Below, one piece after another: positions 25,735-35,116 of a stretch of DNA of 64,000 nucleotides (position 1 is its first letter; every line of letters starts with the position of its first letter). The stretch lies in contig CANPIC010000001.1 of NCBI GenBank assembly GCA_947574055.1, positions 124,001-188,000 on the forward strand. The letters run 5' to 3'. This stretch comes from an uncultured bacterium (GTDB taxonomy: Bacteria; Bacillota; Clostridia; Lachnospirales; Lachnospiraceae). The notes beneath the pieces are model-generated. The model did not search any database. It had not been told where the DNA came from and saw only the letters and a list, made by a program, of their open reading frames with translations. The translations under genes were made by a program, and so were the position numbers.

Positions 25735-26679
25735 TCAGATTTTCCCCGCCAGTATCAGCAGGCGGAAAGCGATCTCATCAGGCAGACGCTCGCGCAGCCT
25801 GTGAGGATAAAGACATTTCTGCAGACGTCTGCGGCTGGTAAACAGGGTGAGAAAATCCGCACGGTCTTTGGAAACTTTTTTGCCATATAGCCGTCTGTAA
25901 TCCAAAAGCCCGTAAACGATATTGTCACAGTGACGCTGCATGTGGCGTAGCCAGTCCCGGTAGCGAAGCAGTCCGCCGGCGTCTCCGCAGCTGAACGTGC
26001 CAGGATGTCTTCTGTAGTAGGCCAGCGGTTTTTTGTCATAGATAAGGGCGCCGTTCATCCCTGCCACGACCCAGGAGATCCAGCAGTCAATTGCGATAGA
26101 GCGTCTAAAATTTCCGGTATGGAAAGCAAATTCTTTCAGGGTGTGGTTAAAAGCCTGTGCCATACCTACACCTGCCCAAGTCCCAGTCATGATGACTTGG
26201 GCCAAATTGATAGAAGGCATTTCTTCAGGCGAGATACTTTGTCTTCCATGCAACATATGTTCAACATGTAATTCGTTATCACATACATAATAATTATGGG
26301 TATAGAGAATGGGCAGATGAGCTGGATACTTATTCATGTGGGCAACGGCTCGGGATACTTTATCTGGGCACCAGACGTCATCCTGGTCACAAAACATATA
26401 ATAATCAGCGCGTTCCAGAGAGCGGATCAGGAAATTATAACTTTGGTGAGCGCCTCTATTTTTCCAATCGTTAGTCGTATCGTTGACAAGGATAAGACGT
26501 TTTCCTTGTGGAAAATTATTTTGGTAGTTGCGGAGGATGGATACAGTAGAATCGGTTGAGCCATCGTCGCGGACAAATAGTTCGATTTTTGAATAAGTCT
26601 GTGATGCAATACTGTCTAACAATGCAGGTAAGTATTTTTCACCATTATAGGTGGAAGTGATCAGAATAACTCTTTTCAT
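25735..26679 (-). CDS. Family 2 glycosyltransferase
   Basis: A GT-A fold glycosyltransferase of 314 residues. The N-terminus ILITSTYNGEKYLPALLDSI and RDDGSTDSTV form the nucleotide-binding part, and the metal-binding motif is in YMFCDQDDVW (DQDD). This pattern is common in rhamnosyltransferase-like members of GT2. There are no membrane helices, so it works at the cytoplasmic face on a lipid-linked acceptor. Its ATG overlaps the stop of the upstream GNAT gene by 4 bases, giving tight coupling. Confidence 0.85.
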   Translation of the reverse strand: MKRVILITSTYNGEKYLPALLDSIASQTYSKIELFVRDDGSTDSTVSILRNYQNNFPQGKRLILVNDTTNDWKNRGAHQSYNFLIRSLERADYYMFCDQDDVWCPDKVSRAVAHMNKYPAHLPILYTHNYYVCDNELHVEHMLHGRQSISPEEMPSINLAQVIMTGTWAGVGMAQAFNHTLKEFAFHTGNFRRSIAIDCWISWVVAGMNGALIYDKKPLAYYRRHPGTFSCGDAGGLLRYRDWLRHMQRHCDNIVYGLLDYRRLYGKKVSKDRADFLTLFTSRRRLQKCLYPHRLRERLPDEIAFRLLILAGKI

Positions 26680-27197
26680 AAAGGCCCCTTTTTGAATGTA
26701 TTTTCAATATAAAAAACTTTTCTTCCGTTATCGAGAGTACGTGTTTCCACTTCTTGAAAACCTGCCTTCAGGCATGCATACATAGAAGGAAGATTATCTT
26801 CATAGATTTCGGAATACAACTTGGAAAGTCCGATGTGCATGTGGGCAATCATGGAAGTGCCATAAGTAATGGCACTTCCCAGACCTTTTTCGGGAAAAAG
26901 TAATTTGTTTACCAGAAGTCGACCATATTCTCCCATTCCTTTTTGGCGATCTATATGGTAAATGGCGTTACCTCCGGCAAAAATTCCTTTATAATAAAAA
27001 GAGAACATTATGTCATTTGCGTCTTTTTCATATTGATCATACCAGGCTTGTTGGTCATCCGCAGTTATCTGCCCCTGATAAAAGAAACGGATTCGGTTTT
27101 GCTGCTGATTTCGGAGAATCCGGTATTTCTGACTATCGGCCAAGGTCATGGGACGCAATTCGATATCTCCCTTTTTGTAGAAAAAATCATGTTTCAT
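26676..27197 (-). CDS. GNAT-family N-acetyltransferase
   Basis: A 173-residue GNAT protein. IELRPMTLADSQKYRILRNQ begins the fold, GEYGRLLVN is the strand before the acetyl-CoA loop, GLGSAITYGTSMIAHMHIGL forms the binding region, and ENLPSMYACLKAGF-like sequence (EDNLPSMYACLKAGFQEVE) is the typical C-terminal motif. It is coupled by 4-base overlaps to a sugar aminotransferase gene upstream and a glycosyltransferase gene downstream. This context resembles WecD/PseH-type enzymes that acetylate the amino group of a 4-amino-deoxysugar, which is the likely role. Confidence 0.82.
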   Translation of the reverse strand: MKHDFFYKKGDIELRPMTLADSQKYRILRNQQQNRIRFFYQGQITADDQQAWYDQYEKDANDIMFSFYYKGIFAGGNAIYHIDRQKGMGEYGRLLVNKLLFPEKGLGSAITYGTSMIAHMHIGLSKLYSEIYEDNLPSMYACLKAGFQEVETRTLDNGRKVFYIENTFKKGPL

Positions 27198-28351
27198 TCA
27201 TCCTGCTCCTTCGCAATCTTGATCACCTGATCACAGATATATCGCACATCATCATAGGTCAGCCGCATGTGCATGGGCAGTGAAATCACATGGTCACTGA
27301 CCCAGGTCGCTCTCGGGCAGGTACCCTGGGCGTAGGCATACATGCGGTACATAGTATTGTCCGTATAATGTACACCGGGGTAGATGCCGGCGGAATTCAG
27401 GGCCAGTATCATCTCATCGCGGTTTGCCACAAGGATCTGGAACAGATGGCAGGAAGAGGAACATTCCTTCGGCACATGAATCAGTTCCACTAACTCGGGG
27501 TATTTTTCAAATTCTTCCCGGTACCAGGCCGCCAGCTGCCGCCGGTAGGCATTGTCGCGGTCGAGATAGCGCAGCTGCACCAGGGCGATGGAAGCGATGA
27601 TCGAATTGCCATGGAGTTTTTGCCCGATATATTCCACATCATATTTCCATTTGTAGTTTCCGGCGTTGACTGTACGGCTGTAGGTATCTTTATTGATACC
27701 CAGCCATCCTTTTTTGCGGGCGATCTCATCAAAGTCCTGTCGTTTGAAACAGATCATGCCGCTGTCTGCCGTGGGCAAATTTTTTACCGCCTGATAAGAA
27801 TAGATCACCACTTCCGCCTCTTTGCCGGGGATCTCTCCGTGCAGACGGGTGCCTGCCATATGAGCCGCGTCCAAAATCAGCAGGATATTATGGTTGCGGC
27901 AGATTTCCACAATCTCTTCATAATGCCCGGTATTGCCGCCCATCCCCACATAGATCACTGCCCGCGTCCGCTCAGTGATGCGCTCTTCCACGGAAGCGGG
28001 GGACAGACAGTTGGTATCATCAATATCAGCAAACACGGCCTTCAGCCCTGCCAGAGGTATCGCATGATTGGTTGAAATAAAGGTCAGGGGGGTGGTGATC
28101 ACCTCATCTCCGTCCTGCCATCCATAGCCTTCTTTCAGAATCTCCACCGCCAGATTCAGACCGGCTGTGGCGGAATTTAGAAAATAGGCATGTTCCAGCC
28201 CTGTATAGGCTTTCCACTGCTCCTCAAAGCGCACGGTCTTATAGCCAAGGCCTGTCCAGCCTTTCTCCAGACAGTCTCTGATTTCTTCCAGACATTCCTC
28301 GACTGCAAATGTCGGCGTGAATAGCTGAATCTCTCTCTGTTCGTTTTTCAT
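27194..28351 (-). CDS. DegT/DnrJ/EryC1-type sugar aminotransferase
   Basis: This 385-residue PLP enzyme of the DegT/DnrJ/EryC1/StrS family transfers an amino group onto a nucleotide-linked keto-sugar. Visible landmarks are the N-terminal FLNSATAGLNLAVEIL for cofactor phosphate binding, ILLILDAAHMAG with the PLP-contacting Asp, and SYQAVKNLPTADSG with the Schiff-base Lys. Length is normal. The downstream GNAT gene overlaps by 4 bases, so the product is probably an N-acetylated amino-deoxysugar for the surface glycan. The keto-sugar-forming dehydratase is not in the window. Confidence 0.88.
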   Translation of the reverse strand: MKNEQREIQLFTPTFAVEECLEEIRDCLEKGWTGLGYKTVRFEEQWKAYTGLEHAYFLNSATAGLNLAVEILKEGYGWQDGDEVITTPLTFISTNHAIPLAGLKAVFADIDDTNCLSPASVEERITERTRAVIYVGMGGNTGHYEEIVEICRNHNILLILDAAHMAGTRLHGEIPGKEAEVVIYSYQAVKNLPTADSGMICFKRQDFDEIARKKGWLGINKDTYSRTVNAGNYKWKYDVEYIGQKLHGNSIIASIALVQLRYLDRDNAYRRQLAAWYREEFEKYPELVELIHVPKECSSSCHLFQILVANRDEMILALNSAGIYPGVHYTDNTMYRMYAYAQGTCPRATWVSDHVISLPMHMRLTYDDVRYICDQVIKIAKEQDE

Positions 28352-28410
28352 AAGAATCTCCCCTTTCGGTATTATCTTTGATCTTCACGGATGGTTGGTG
28401 AGCGGGATTG

Positions 28411-29556
28411 TTATGACTTTTGCCTTTTTAATAATGTATGATAGATCTGTTCAATCCCGTTTACCATATCTTCATAAGGAAAACTTTTTTCTTTCACATG
28501 TCCGAATGCCTGATCGCCCTGTGTGATCACCTTCTGCAGGCAGTCCGCCAGAGCATGGCTGTTTCTGTTTTCAAAGAACAGACAATCGCCGTAGACCACT
28601 TCGGTCAACGGACCACCGTCACTGGAGATGATTTTTTTGCCCATCTGACATGCCTCCAGTGCGCTCAGGCCAAAACCTTCCGTGACGGAAGGCACTACCA
28701 CATAATCTGTCTGCAGAATACAGCGGCAGAGATCTTCCCGTTCCAGGGAATCCCGCACCAGGACATATTTTTCCAGTCTGTATTTTCGAATGGAATCTAT
28801 AAATTTTCTGCGCAGTTTCACCGGCTCGGCTCCCAGGATAAAACAGAAGCGGATCTGGCTCAGATTTACTTTGCGCGCGCGCAGGATGCGTATGGCTTCC
28901 TGATAGACATAGATACCCTTTGTCTGGCCGGGACGGCCATAGTACAAAAAGATACGCTCTTTTTCACCCAGGCCGAAATATTTCCGCAGATTGAGGGAAG
29001 ACTTTTCGGCGATGGAAGTGTCCATTTCATTGACTGCGTTATAGACGCAGACCACATTTTTATGCCTGCCGCAATAGGCCAGAATATCACGCTTTGTTGC
29101 CTGTGACACCGCATGATAGACATCGAAACGCTGTCTGCATACAAATTGCTCATAGAGCCAGAAGGCACAGGCATGGAGGGGATCTTCCACCCAGAACCAT
29201 TTCGGCCCCCTCACTTCATGGACAGTGAGGACGGATGGTTTGTGATACTTGTGTGCCATACGGCTGGCGGGAAAAGCCGGGGTGAAGATGGAAGCATGCA
29301 CCACATCACACCAGGCGATATGTTCCCGGATATCTCTGGCAGGGATGATCGGATGGCCGAACATGGACTTCCAGGGATAATACCAGACATCCATGCCCCG
29401 TACCCGTTTATGCCCCAGATATTTTTTGCCGACATTGCGCGCAATCACCCGGATCTCGTGACCACGTTGCAAAAATCCCTGTACCATATCGTAAAAAATG
29501 CGCTCTCCGCCTCCCACATATGGATAAAAATGGGGAAGTATGAAGCAGATTTTCAT
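28411..29556 (-). CDS. Family 4 glycosyltransferase
   Basis: A GT-B glycosyltransferase of ~381 residues. The N-terminal KICFILPHFYPYVGGGERIF contains the acceptor-side glycine-rich turn, and the C-terminal VVPSVTEGFGLSALEACQMG is the EX7E sugar-nucleotide motif of GT4. The ATG at 29556 is preferred: GGAGG is nine bases upstream, whereas the ATG at 29565 abuts the ribosome site with no spacing. It heads the minus-strand operon (aminotransferase, GNAT, GT2 follow) and a divergent CotH-type gene lies on the other side. Confidence 0.88.
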   Translation of the reverse strand: MKICFILPHFYPYVGGGERIFYDMVQGFLQRGHEIRVIARNVGKKYLGHKRVRGMDVWYYPWKSMFGHPIIPARDIREHIAWCDVVHASIFTPAFPASRMAHKYHKPSVLTVHEVRGPKWFWVEDPLHACAFWLYEQFVCRQRFDVYHAVSQATKRDILAYCGRHKNVVCVYNAVNEMDTSIAEKSSLNLRKYFGLGEKERIFLYYGRPGQTKGIYVYQEAIRILRARKVNLSQIRFCFILGAEPVKLRRKFIDSIRKYRLEKYVLVRDSLEREDLCRCILQTDYVVVPSVTEGFGLSALEACQMGKKIISSDGGPLTEVVYGDCLFFENRNSHALADCLQKVITQGDQAFGHVKEKSFPYEDMVNGIEQIYHTLLKRQKS

Positions 29557-29599
29557 TTGTTGCATCCTCCTTTGCGGAAATACTCTTATTATGTCCCAT

Positions 29600-29628
29600 A
29601 ATATCTAAATGCTATCACACTTTGTAAA
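29600..29628 (-). promoter_or_regulatory. Candidate sigma-A promoter for minus operon
   Basis: On the minus strand TTTACA (29623-29628) is followed after 17 bases by GATATT (29600-29605); an alternative -10 TATTAT has a 19-base spacer. It lies ~45 bases before the glycosyltransferase start. Confidence 0.4.
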
Positions 29629-29645
29629 ATAAAACAACGACAGAG

Positions 29646-29674
29646 TTTACATGATTTTCCATATTTGTTATACT
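29646..29674 (+). promoter_or_regulatory. Sigma-A promoter for the plus-strand glycan genes
   Basis: TTTACA (29646-29651), a 17-base spacer and TATACT (29669-29674) fit the housekeeping consensus closely. It lies ~100 bases upstream of the first CotH-type gene. Confidence 0.6.
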
Positions 29675-29776
29675 GAAGTAACTGTTCAGACAGGTCTGCG
29701 CGTTTGCAGGTAAGAGGGCGGAGCGTCTGAATTGTTACAGAATTTGAATCATGATCCAGGGAGGGAATGGGGACAG

Positions 29777-31693
29777 ATGAATCATAAGAAAAAAAAGTCT
29801 GCAATGTTGGCAGGCGCATTGATACTTGTTCTGTTTCCTGTGCTGTTGGCGCCTCATTATAAGATTGTGGAAAAAGTATCCGCCGATCGCCTGGACAGAA
29901 GTTTTTCTTTCGGGCTGCCGGCGGGTGTTTATGACAGGGATATTACACTGGAGATGCAAACCAATATACCGTTTGCGGATGATCTGGAAATATATTATAC
30001 GACAGATGGGAGCATGCCGGACCGGCAATCAGAGAAATATACACATCCGCTGACTTTTTGTGTAGAACCCGGACTAAAGGCCGTCTGCCTGCGGGCCTCG
30101 GTATATGACAAAGAGGGGGAACTGGCCGGTGGTCCCTATGACGGCACCTGGTTTCTGACCAATGTACCGGAAAGCCTTACGGGGATTTTGCTGGTTTCCC
30201 TTCAGGCAGAATGGAAGGATCTCTTCGGGGAAACGGCGGGTATATTGTATCCGCCTGTCAGCTATGTGACGACCGGAACGGGAGAGCGATGGAAGGAAAT
30301 GCATGCGCAGAACTTTGCCCAGCATGGTGAGGAATGGGAACGCCAGGCACAGATTCAGATTTTCGAGGGAGATGGCAGGATGGTGGTCGACCAGGGCTGT
30401 GGTCTGAGTGTTAGCGGTAAGCACGGTTCTCTTACCCATTATCCGTTTTCGTTGAACTGCCGGGCAGACGAAAGATATGATGCAGACAGCAACAGATTTT
30501 CTTATGATTTTTTCGGAGAACGTGTTTTATTACAGAAAGAATTCTCTTATTATAACAATATTTCTTTTAAAAACGGCGGCAATGATTATTATTGGGGAGA
30601 TCTGCGACAGGATATCAGAGGAACGATGCTGCGCAATACGATCGGGCTGAGGCTGGCAAGGGAAGCAGGGCTTTTGGCGTCAGAGCAGAGACTTGCGCTG
30701 GTATTTCTGAACGGGGAATTTTATAATCTTACTTATCTGCAGGCCAATTCCAATGAAAAGACGATTGCTGCCATGACAGGTCTGAATGATGATTATATCA
30801 TCACCAGAAAAGAGGACGAACGGTATGCATTTTCTTATTTTGCACTGGAAGATTTGTATCATTCTTTCCCGGAACTGAAAGATTCTATGATTTTGGAGGA
30901 CAGGAGCCGGTTTGAGGAGCGAGTGGATATGGAAGGACTGTTCCGCTACTATGCGTTTGAATGTATTGTAGGGAACGGGGACTGGCCGAAAAATAATTAC
31001 CAGCTCTGGCGTTATATCGGGAAGGAACAGGAAGGCAATCCGTATACGGATGGCAGATACAGACACTGGGTTTATGATCTGGATTGTATTTATGATCTGG
31101 AAGACTGGCTGGAAGATCCATGGACAGCCCTTTTTGAGAAACCAGACAGCGAGAACTGTCTGCTGATTACCCTGATGCAGGTGGAGCCATATCGGAACCA
31201 GTTTGTAAATACGGTACTGGATCTGCTAAACAGCCCCACGTTTGAGGAAGATTATATTCTTCAGGTTATTGAGGAAGAGAATAATCAATACGCTCCCTGG
31301 TACCAGTGGTTGTATGGGGCCGAAGCGGAGCTGGGCAGGGAGGATAATATCAGCCTTTTGAAAGATAATGTGTTAAAGAGAAGGGCCGAGGTCATGGGGT
31401 ATCTGCAGAAATATTTCCAGGTCGAAAATCCCTACAGGCTGACGGTGCTTGCGGCAGAGGGCGATGGCAGGATTCGGCTCAACAGTCTGACTCTGGAGAA
31501 CCAGTCTTTTACCGGTACATATGATGCAGCTTATCCGGTGACAATAACGTATAGGGATTCCAGGGGACATGGGGCCGGCTGTTGGATGGTAAACGGTGTT
31601 TTGACAGATACTGCGGAACTGGTGATCACGCGGGATATGATAAAAGACGGGTGTGTTACACTACAGCCGATTGCGGAAGGAAAGAAGGAGTAG
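29777..31693 (+). CDS. CotH-family kinase with chitobiase-like N-terminal domain
   Basis: A secreted or membrane-anchored protein (~638 residues) with an N-terminal hydrophobic anchor. Residues ~35-110 resemble the chitobiase/beta-hexosaminidase C-terminal type domain (IYYTTDGSMPDRQSEKY). The CotH kinase domain follows and keeps the catalytic-type GNGDWPKNN (399-407) and metal-binding YDLD (433-436). Its glycine-loop region (SVSGKHGSLTHYPF) lacks the Arg-Gly-Asn of the other two CotH proteins in the window. A C-terminal beta domain ends the protein. CotH of Bacillus is an atypical kinase that phosphorylates spore-coat proteins; the substrate here is unknown. The ATG at 29777 is chosen because the upstream extension is not hydrophobic. 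Confidence 0.75.
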   Translation: MNHKKKKSAMLAGALILVLFPVLLAPHYKIVEKVSADRLDRSFSFGLPAGVYDRDITLEMQTNIPFADDLEIYYTTDGSMPDRQSEKYTHPLTFCVEPGLKAVCLRASVYDKEGELAGGPYDGTWFLTNVPESLTGILLVSLQAEWKDLFGETAGILYPPVSYVTTGTGERWKEMHAQNFAQHGEEWERQAQIQIFEGDGRMVVDQGCGLSVSGKHGSLTHYPFSLNCRADERYDADSNRFSYDFFGERVLLQKEFSYYNNISFKNGGNDYYWGDLRQDIRGTMLRNTIGLRLAREAGLLASEQRLALVFLNGEFYNLTYLQANSNEKTIAAMTGLNDDYIITRKEDERYAFSYFALEDLYHSFPELKDSMILEDRSRFEERVDMEGLFRYYAFECIVGNGDWPKNNYQLWRYIGKEQEGNPYTDGRYRHWVYDLDCIYDLEDWLEDPWTALFEKPDSENCLLITLMQVEPYRNQFVNTVLDLLNSPTFEEDYILQVIEEENNQYAPWYQWLYGAEAELGREDNISLLKDNVLKRRAEVMGYLQKYFQVENPYRLTVLAAEGDGRIRLNSLTLENQSFTGTYDAAYPVTITYRDSRGHGAGCWMVNGVLTDTAELVITRDMIKDGCVTLQPIAEGKKE

Positions 31694-31708
31694 TGCAATA
31701 AGGTGAAT

Positions 31709-33532
31709 ATGATAAAAAAATACTGGCAGGAAACAGAGCCGATCAAAAAAACAGCAGATATTGCCGGCCTGTGTATTATCGCAGCAGGTCTGGCCGTCAG
31801 CATTATCATGAACTGCGCCGGACGTTCTCTCTGGCTGGACGAGGCCATGCTGGCCTATTCGTTCAGTGAGCGTTCTTTTTTCGGATTGACTAATGGTGTA
31901 TTTGAATGGGAGCAGAGTGCGCCGGTACTCTATCTGTATTTGGTGAAGCTGCTGACGCTTGTCTTTGGCAATACGGAGGCGGTGCTTCGCAGTTTTTCCA
32001 TTTTTTCCTATGTGGTGGTGTTGTTTCTCAGTGGTTATGTGGCATACCGATTATTTCAGGTCAGATATCCCATTCTGGTCAGCGCTTTTCTTGCCAATAT
32101 GAACTTTATTTTAAAGTATTCCAACGAATTTAAACAATATTTGTCGGAGTGTATCTGGGTGTTGCTGGTACTCATTTTCTACTATTGGCATAAGGAAAAA
32201 GGGCTGGCGTGGTGGAAGATGATGGCGGGCTTTATGGTTGTAATCTGGGGTGCCAATCCGGCCTGCTTTTTTATCGGTGGTGTCTTACTCTATGAGTTTG
32301 CAGACGGCATTTTGAAAAAGGATACAGGCAGGATACGAAACAGCATTGTCACCGGTGTGGGGGTCGGCATCAGTTTTGTGATCTATTATGTTTACTGGCT
32401 GCGGGGCATTGCGCTCAACGGGGCTATGCAGAGTTATTGGGAAAATGCGGATTTCCCCCTGATACCCAGAAGCGTGGATGATCTGAAAATGGCCAAAGCC
32501 ATGGTATATGAAATATTCATCACCTTCCGGGATGCCAGACTCTTTATGGCAGCTTTTGTACTGGCGGCTTTTGTGCTGGGCGTTTTCTGGGAAGGAAACC
32601 GTTACTGTAAAGTGATCTTTCTTGGCTTTTTGGTATCTTTGTTTGCTTCTTATATTCATATGTTCCCCATTGCGGACAGGCTCTGGTGTTTTTCCTTTCC
32701 GATTTTTACGATCCTGGCTTTTTATGCCATTGACAAGATGGCGGCCGGGAGCAGAAAGGCGGAACTGGTGGCTCTATTTCTGATGTTTACCCTGCTGCTG
32801 ACCAACAACGGCATCCTTGTATACAGGAATCCGGAACATGTGTTTCAAAAAGGGGAAGAGGCCAATCCGGCCATCGCCTGGCTCCAGGAGCATGTAGCTG
32901 CGGATGAAAAGGTATATGTGTATTATCAGAGCATCCCGGTGACAAAGTATAAGATCGGCTATGATACGAATCGCATCGGGAATGTGGATATGGATAACAT
33001 TATCTGGGCGACCGATACTCTGAACAAGGAAAAGGCACAAGGGGACATCGAAAAAGTGCTGGGGGAAAAGAAATGCTATATCCTCGCATCCCATGCGCCG
33101 GAGGAACGGATCGGCCCGCTGCTGACTGCCCTGTCGGAGGCGGGAGGCCTGGAAATCGTACTCAATGAATATGAAACGCCTTTATATTTTTATGCCGCCT
33201 CTCCCCGGGATCGAAAGAGCAGAGTCAGCTATGAACTGCTCTCCCAGGAAGAAGAAGAAGACACCTGCTATGTGACGATCCGTGTCAGCAATACAGGCAT
33301 CTCCTACATCAATACAGAATATGACAATGTGCGTGTTGCGTGCAGAGAGAGAGAGGACATTGGAACAAACCTGTGGGGGAATCTTGCGCCGGGCGCTTAT
33401 TATGACATGCCCCTGCAATTTGACTGGAACGGCCAGACCACAGTTTCCCTCCAGCTCGAAAACAGCGGCCAATACTGGTTCGATGAACTGGACTGCCCGC
33501 CCATCACCATTACCAGACAAAGCACAAGATAA
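31709..33532 (+). CDS. GT-C-like polytopic glycosyltransferase
   Basis: This ~607-residue protein has an N-terminal membrane segment, then SLWLDEAMLAYSFSERSF, the acidic first-loop motif (D/E after Trp-Leu) of PMT/ArnT-like GT-C enzymes, and about ten further membrane segments. The last ~200 residues form a soluble extracytoplasmic domain. Such enzymes use polyprenyl-phosphate sugars outside the membrane. AAGGTG precedes the ATG at 31709; a GTG at 31703 is the alternative. It follows the CotH-type gene by 15 bases and is probably co-transcribed. Confidence 0.65.
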   Translation: MIKKYWQETEPIKKTADIAGLCIIAAGLAVSIIMNCAGRSLWLDEAMLAYSFSERSFFGLTNGVFEWEQSAPVLYLYLVKLLTLVFGNTEAVLRSFSIFSYVVVLFLSGYVAYRLFQVRYPILVSAFLANMNFILKYSNEFKQYLSECIWVLLVLIFYYWHKEKGLAWWKMMAGFMVVIWGANPACFFIGGVLLYEFADGILKKDTGRIRNSIVTGVGVGISFVIYYVYWLRGIALNGAMQSYWENADFPLIPRSVDDLKMAKAMVYEIFITFRDARLFMAAFVLAAFVLGVFWEGNRYCKVIFLGFLVSLFASYIHMFPIADRLWCFSFPIFTILAFYAIDKMAAGSRKAELVALFLMFTLLLTNNGILVYRNPEHVFQKGEEANPAIAWLQEHVAADEKVYVYYQSIPVTKYKIGYDTNRIGNVDMDNIIWATDTLNKEKAQGDIEKVLGEKKCYILASHAPEERIGPLLTALSEAGGLEIVLNEYETPLYFYAASPRDRKSRVSYELLSQEEEEDTCYVTIRVSNTGISYINTEYDNVRVACREREDIGTNLWGNLAPGAYYDMPLQFDWNGQTTVSLQLENSGQYWFDELDCPPITITRQSTR

Positions 33533-33595
33533 ATAAAAATGGAAACCGCGGCACTGGGAGGGAGCCTGCGGGACTTAAAATAGGAGACCCCAAAT

Positions 33596-35083
33596 ATGTT
33601 ATTTACTTCCTGGCAGTTTTTTTTGATGCTGCCGTGTATACTGTTTTTATATTTTATTATCCCGGGCAGTTGGCGGGTCTGCTACCTTCTGGCTGTAAGC
33701 TGTCTGTTTTATGCCTGTTTTCATCCGGTGTATCTGACAGTGATTGCGGCCGTGACGGCTCTTTCCTGGTACGGCGGCCTGTCACTGGAGCGAAAGCGTA
33801 AAAAGCAGGAACCGCCAGGCAGGCCTTTTTATTTCTATGCAGGCATCTGCCTGTTGTTTCTTCTTGTATTTAAATATACAGGATTTGTGCTGGACAATCT
33901 GCATAGATTGTCGGCATTGTTTTCCGGGCCGTCTCTGGAACTGCCGTTTTCACTGGTGATGCCGGTGGGTATTTCCTATTATACGTTTCAGGTTATCGGT
34001 TACCTGACGGATGTTTCCCGGGGCAGGATAGAGGCAGAGAGGAATTTTCTGTACTATGCCTTGTATGTCTCTTTTTTTCCGAAAGTGATCTCCGGGCCGA
34101 TTGAGCGGGCGGAGGCGTTTTTGCCCCAGATTCGCAGCTGCCCTGCGCAGAAGCTGTGGGACGGGGGCCGGGTAAGAGATGGCCTGGTGCTGATGATGTG
34201 GGGCTATTTTCAGAAGCTGGTTATCGCGGACCGGCTGGCCATTCTGACAGGGGAAGTGTTCGGCAATTATGCCGGTTATGGCTCCGTGGAGTTGTTTGTG
34301 GCAGCAGCCGCTTTTTATGTGCAGCTTTATACGGATTTTGACGGCTATACCAATATTGCCAGAGGACTGGCAAAAGTGATGGGATTTTCACTGGCAGAGA
34401 ACTTCCGGGCGCCTTTTCTGGCCGGAAGCATCCGGGAATACTGGAGCAGATGGCATATTTCTCTGAGCACATGGCTGCGCGATTATGTGTATATCCCGCT
34501 GGGAGGCAATCGAAAAGGGACACTGCGCAGGTATATCAATCTGCTGCTGACGTTTCTTGTCAGTGGCTTCTGGCACGGAGCGGCCTGGAACTTTGTGTTC
34601 TGGGGCATGTTGCATGGTATCTTTGAAGTGGCGGAAGCTGTCATGGCACCGTGGATCAGGCGGATGAATGATTGTCTCCATACCCGGACGGAAAGTTTCA
34701 GCTACCGGCTGCTTCGCCGTGTGAAGTGCTGGCTGCTTGTCTGTTTTGCTTATATTTTTTTCAAGGTGCCTACGGCGGCGGACGGATTTCGCTATCTGAA
34801 GCGCATGGTGAGTAAATGGAATCCTTGGGCACTCTTTGATGGGAGCCTGTATACCCTGGGGATTACAGAGAAATATATGCATATCCTTTTTTTCGCCCTG
34901 CTGTTATTGGCAGCGGTGGATCAGGTGAGGGAGAAGCGGCATCTGGAGCCGGATGCCTGGCTGGCGCAGCAATGTATCTGGTTTCGGTGGCTGGCAATGC
35001 TGGGCTGCCTTCTGGCAGTGATTGTGTTTGGCGCATATGGCCCTGCCTATGATGCGGAAAATTTTATCTACTTTGGGTTCTGA
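33596..35083 (+). CDS. MBOAT-family O-acyltransferase
   Basis: This 495-residue polytopic enzyme belongs to the membrane-bound O-acyltransferase family (AlgI/DltB-like). Landmarks are PVGISYYTFQVIGYLTDV, DFDGYTNIARGLAKVMG, REYWSRWHISLSTWLRDYVY and the invariant His in SGFWHGAAWNFV. These enzymes pass an acyl group across the membrane to a secreted glycan, usually with an SGNH partner; such a partner gene follows directly. TAGGAGA is upstream of the ATG. A second copy of this arrangement lies at 46754-49321. Confidence 0.9.
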   Translation: MLFTSWQFFLMLPCILFLYFIIPGSWRVCYLLAVSCLFYACFHPVYLTVIAAVTALSWYGGLSLERKRKKQEPPGRPFYFYAGICLLFLLVFKYTGFVLDNLHRLSALFSGPSLELPFSLVMPVGISYYTFQVIGYLTDVSRGRIEAERNFLYYALYVSFFPKVISGPIERAEAFLPQIRSCPAQKLWDGGRVRDGLVLMMWGYFQKLVIADRLAILTGEVFGNYAGYGSVELFVAAAAFYVQLYTDFDGYTNIARGLAKVMGFSLAENFRAPFLAGSIREYWSRWHISLSTWLRDYVYIPLGGNRKGTLRRYINLLLTFLVSGFWHGAAWNFVFWGMLHGIFEVAEAVMAPWIRRMNDCLHTRTESFSYRLLRRVKCWLLVCFAYIFFKVPTAADGFRYLKRMVSKWNPWALFDGSLYTLGITEKYMHILFFALLLLAAVDQVREKRHLEPDAWLAQQCIWFRWLAMLGCLLAVIVFGAYGPAYDAENFIYFGF

Positions 35084-35116
35084 CCCAAAGGAAGGTTACA
35101 GAGGGATGCCTGCAAT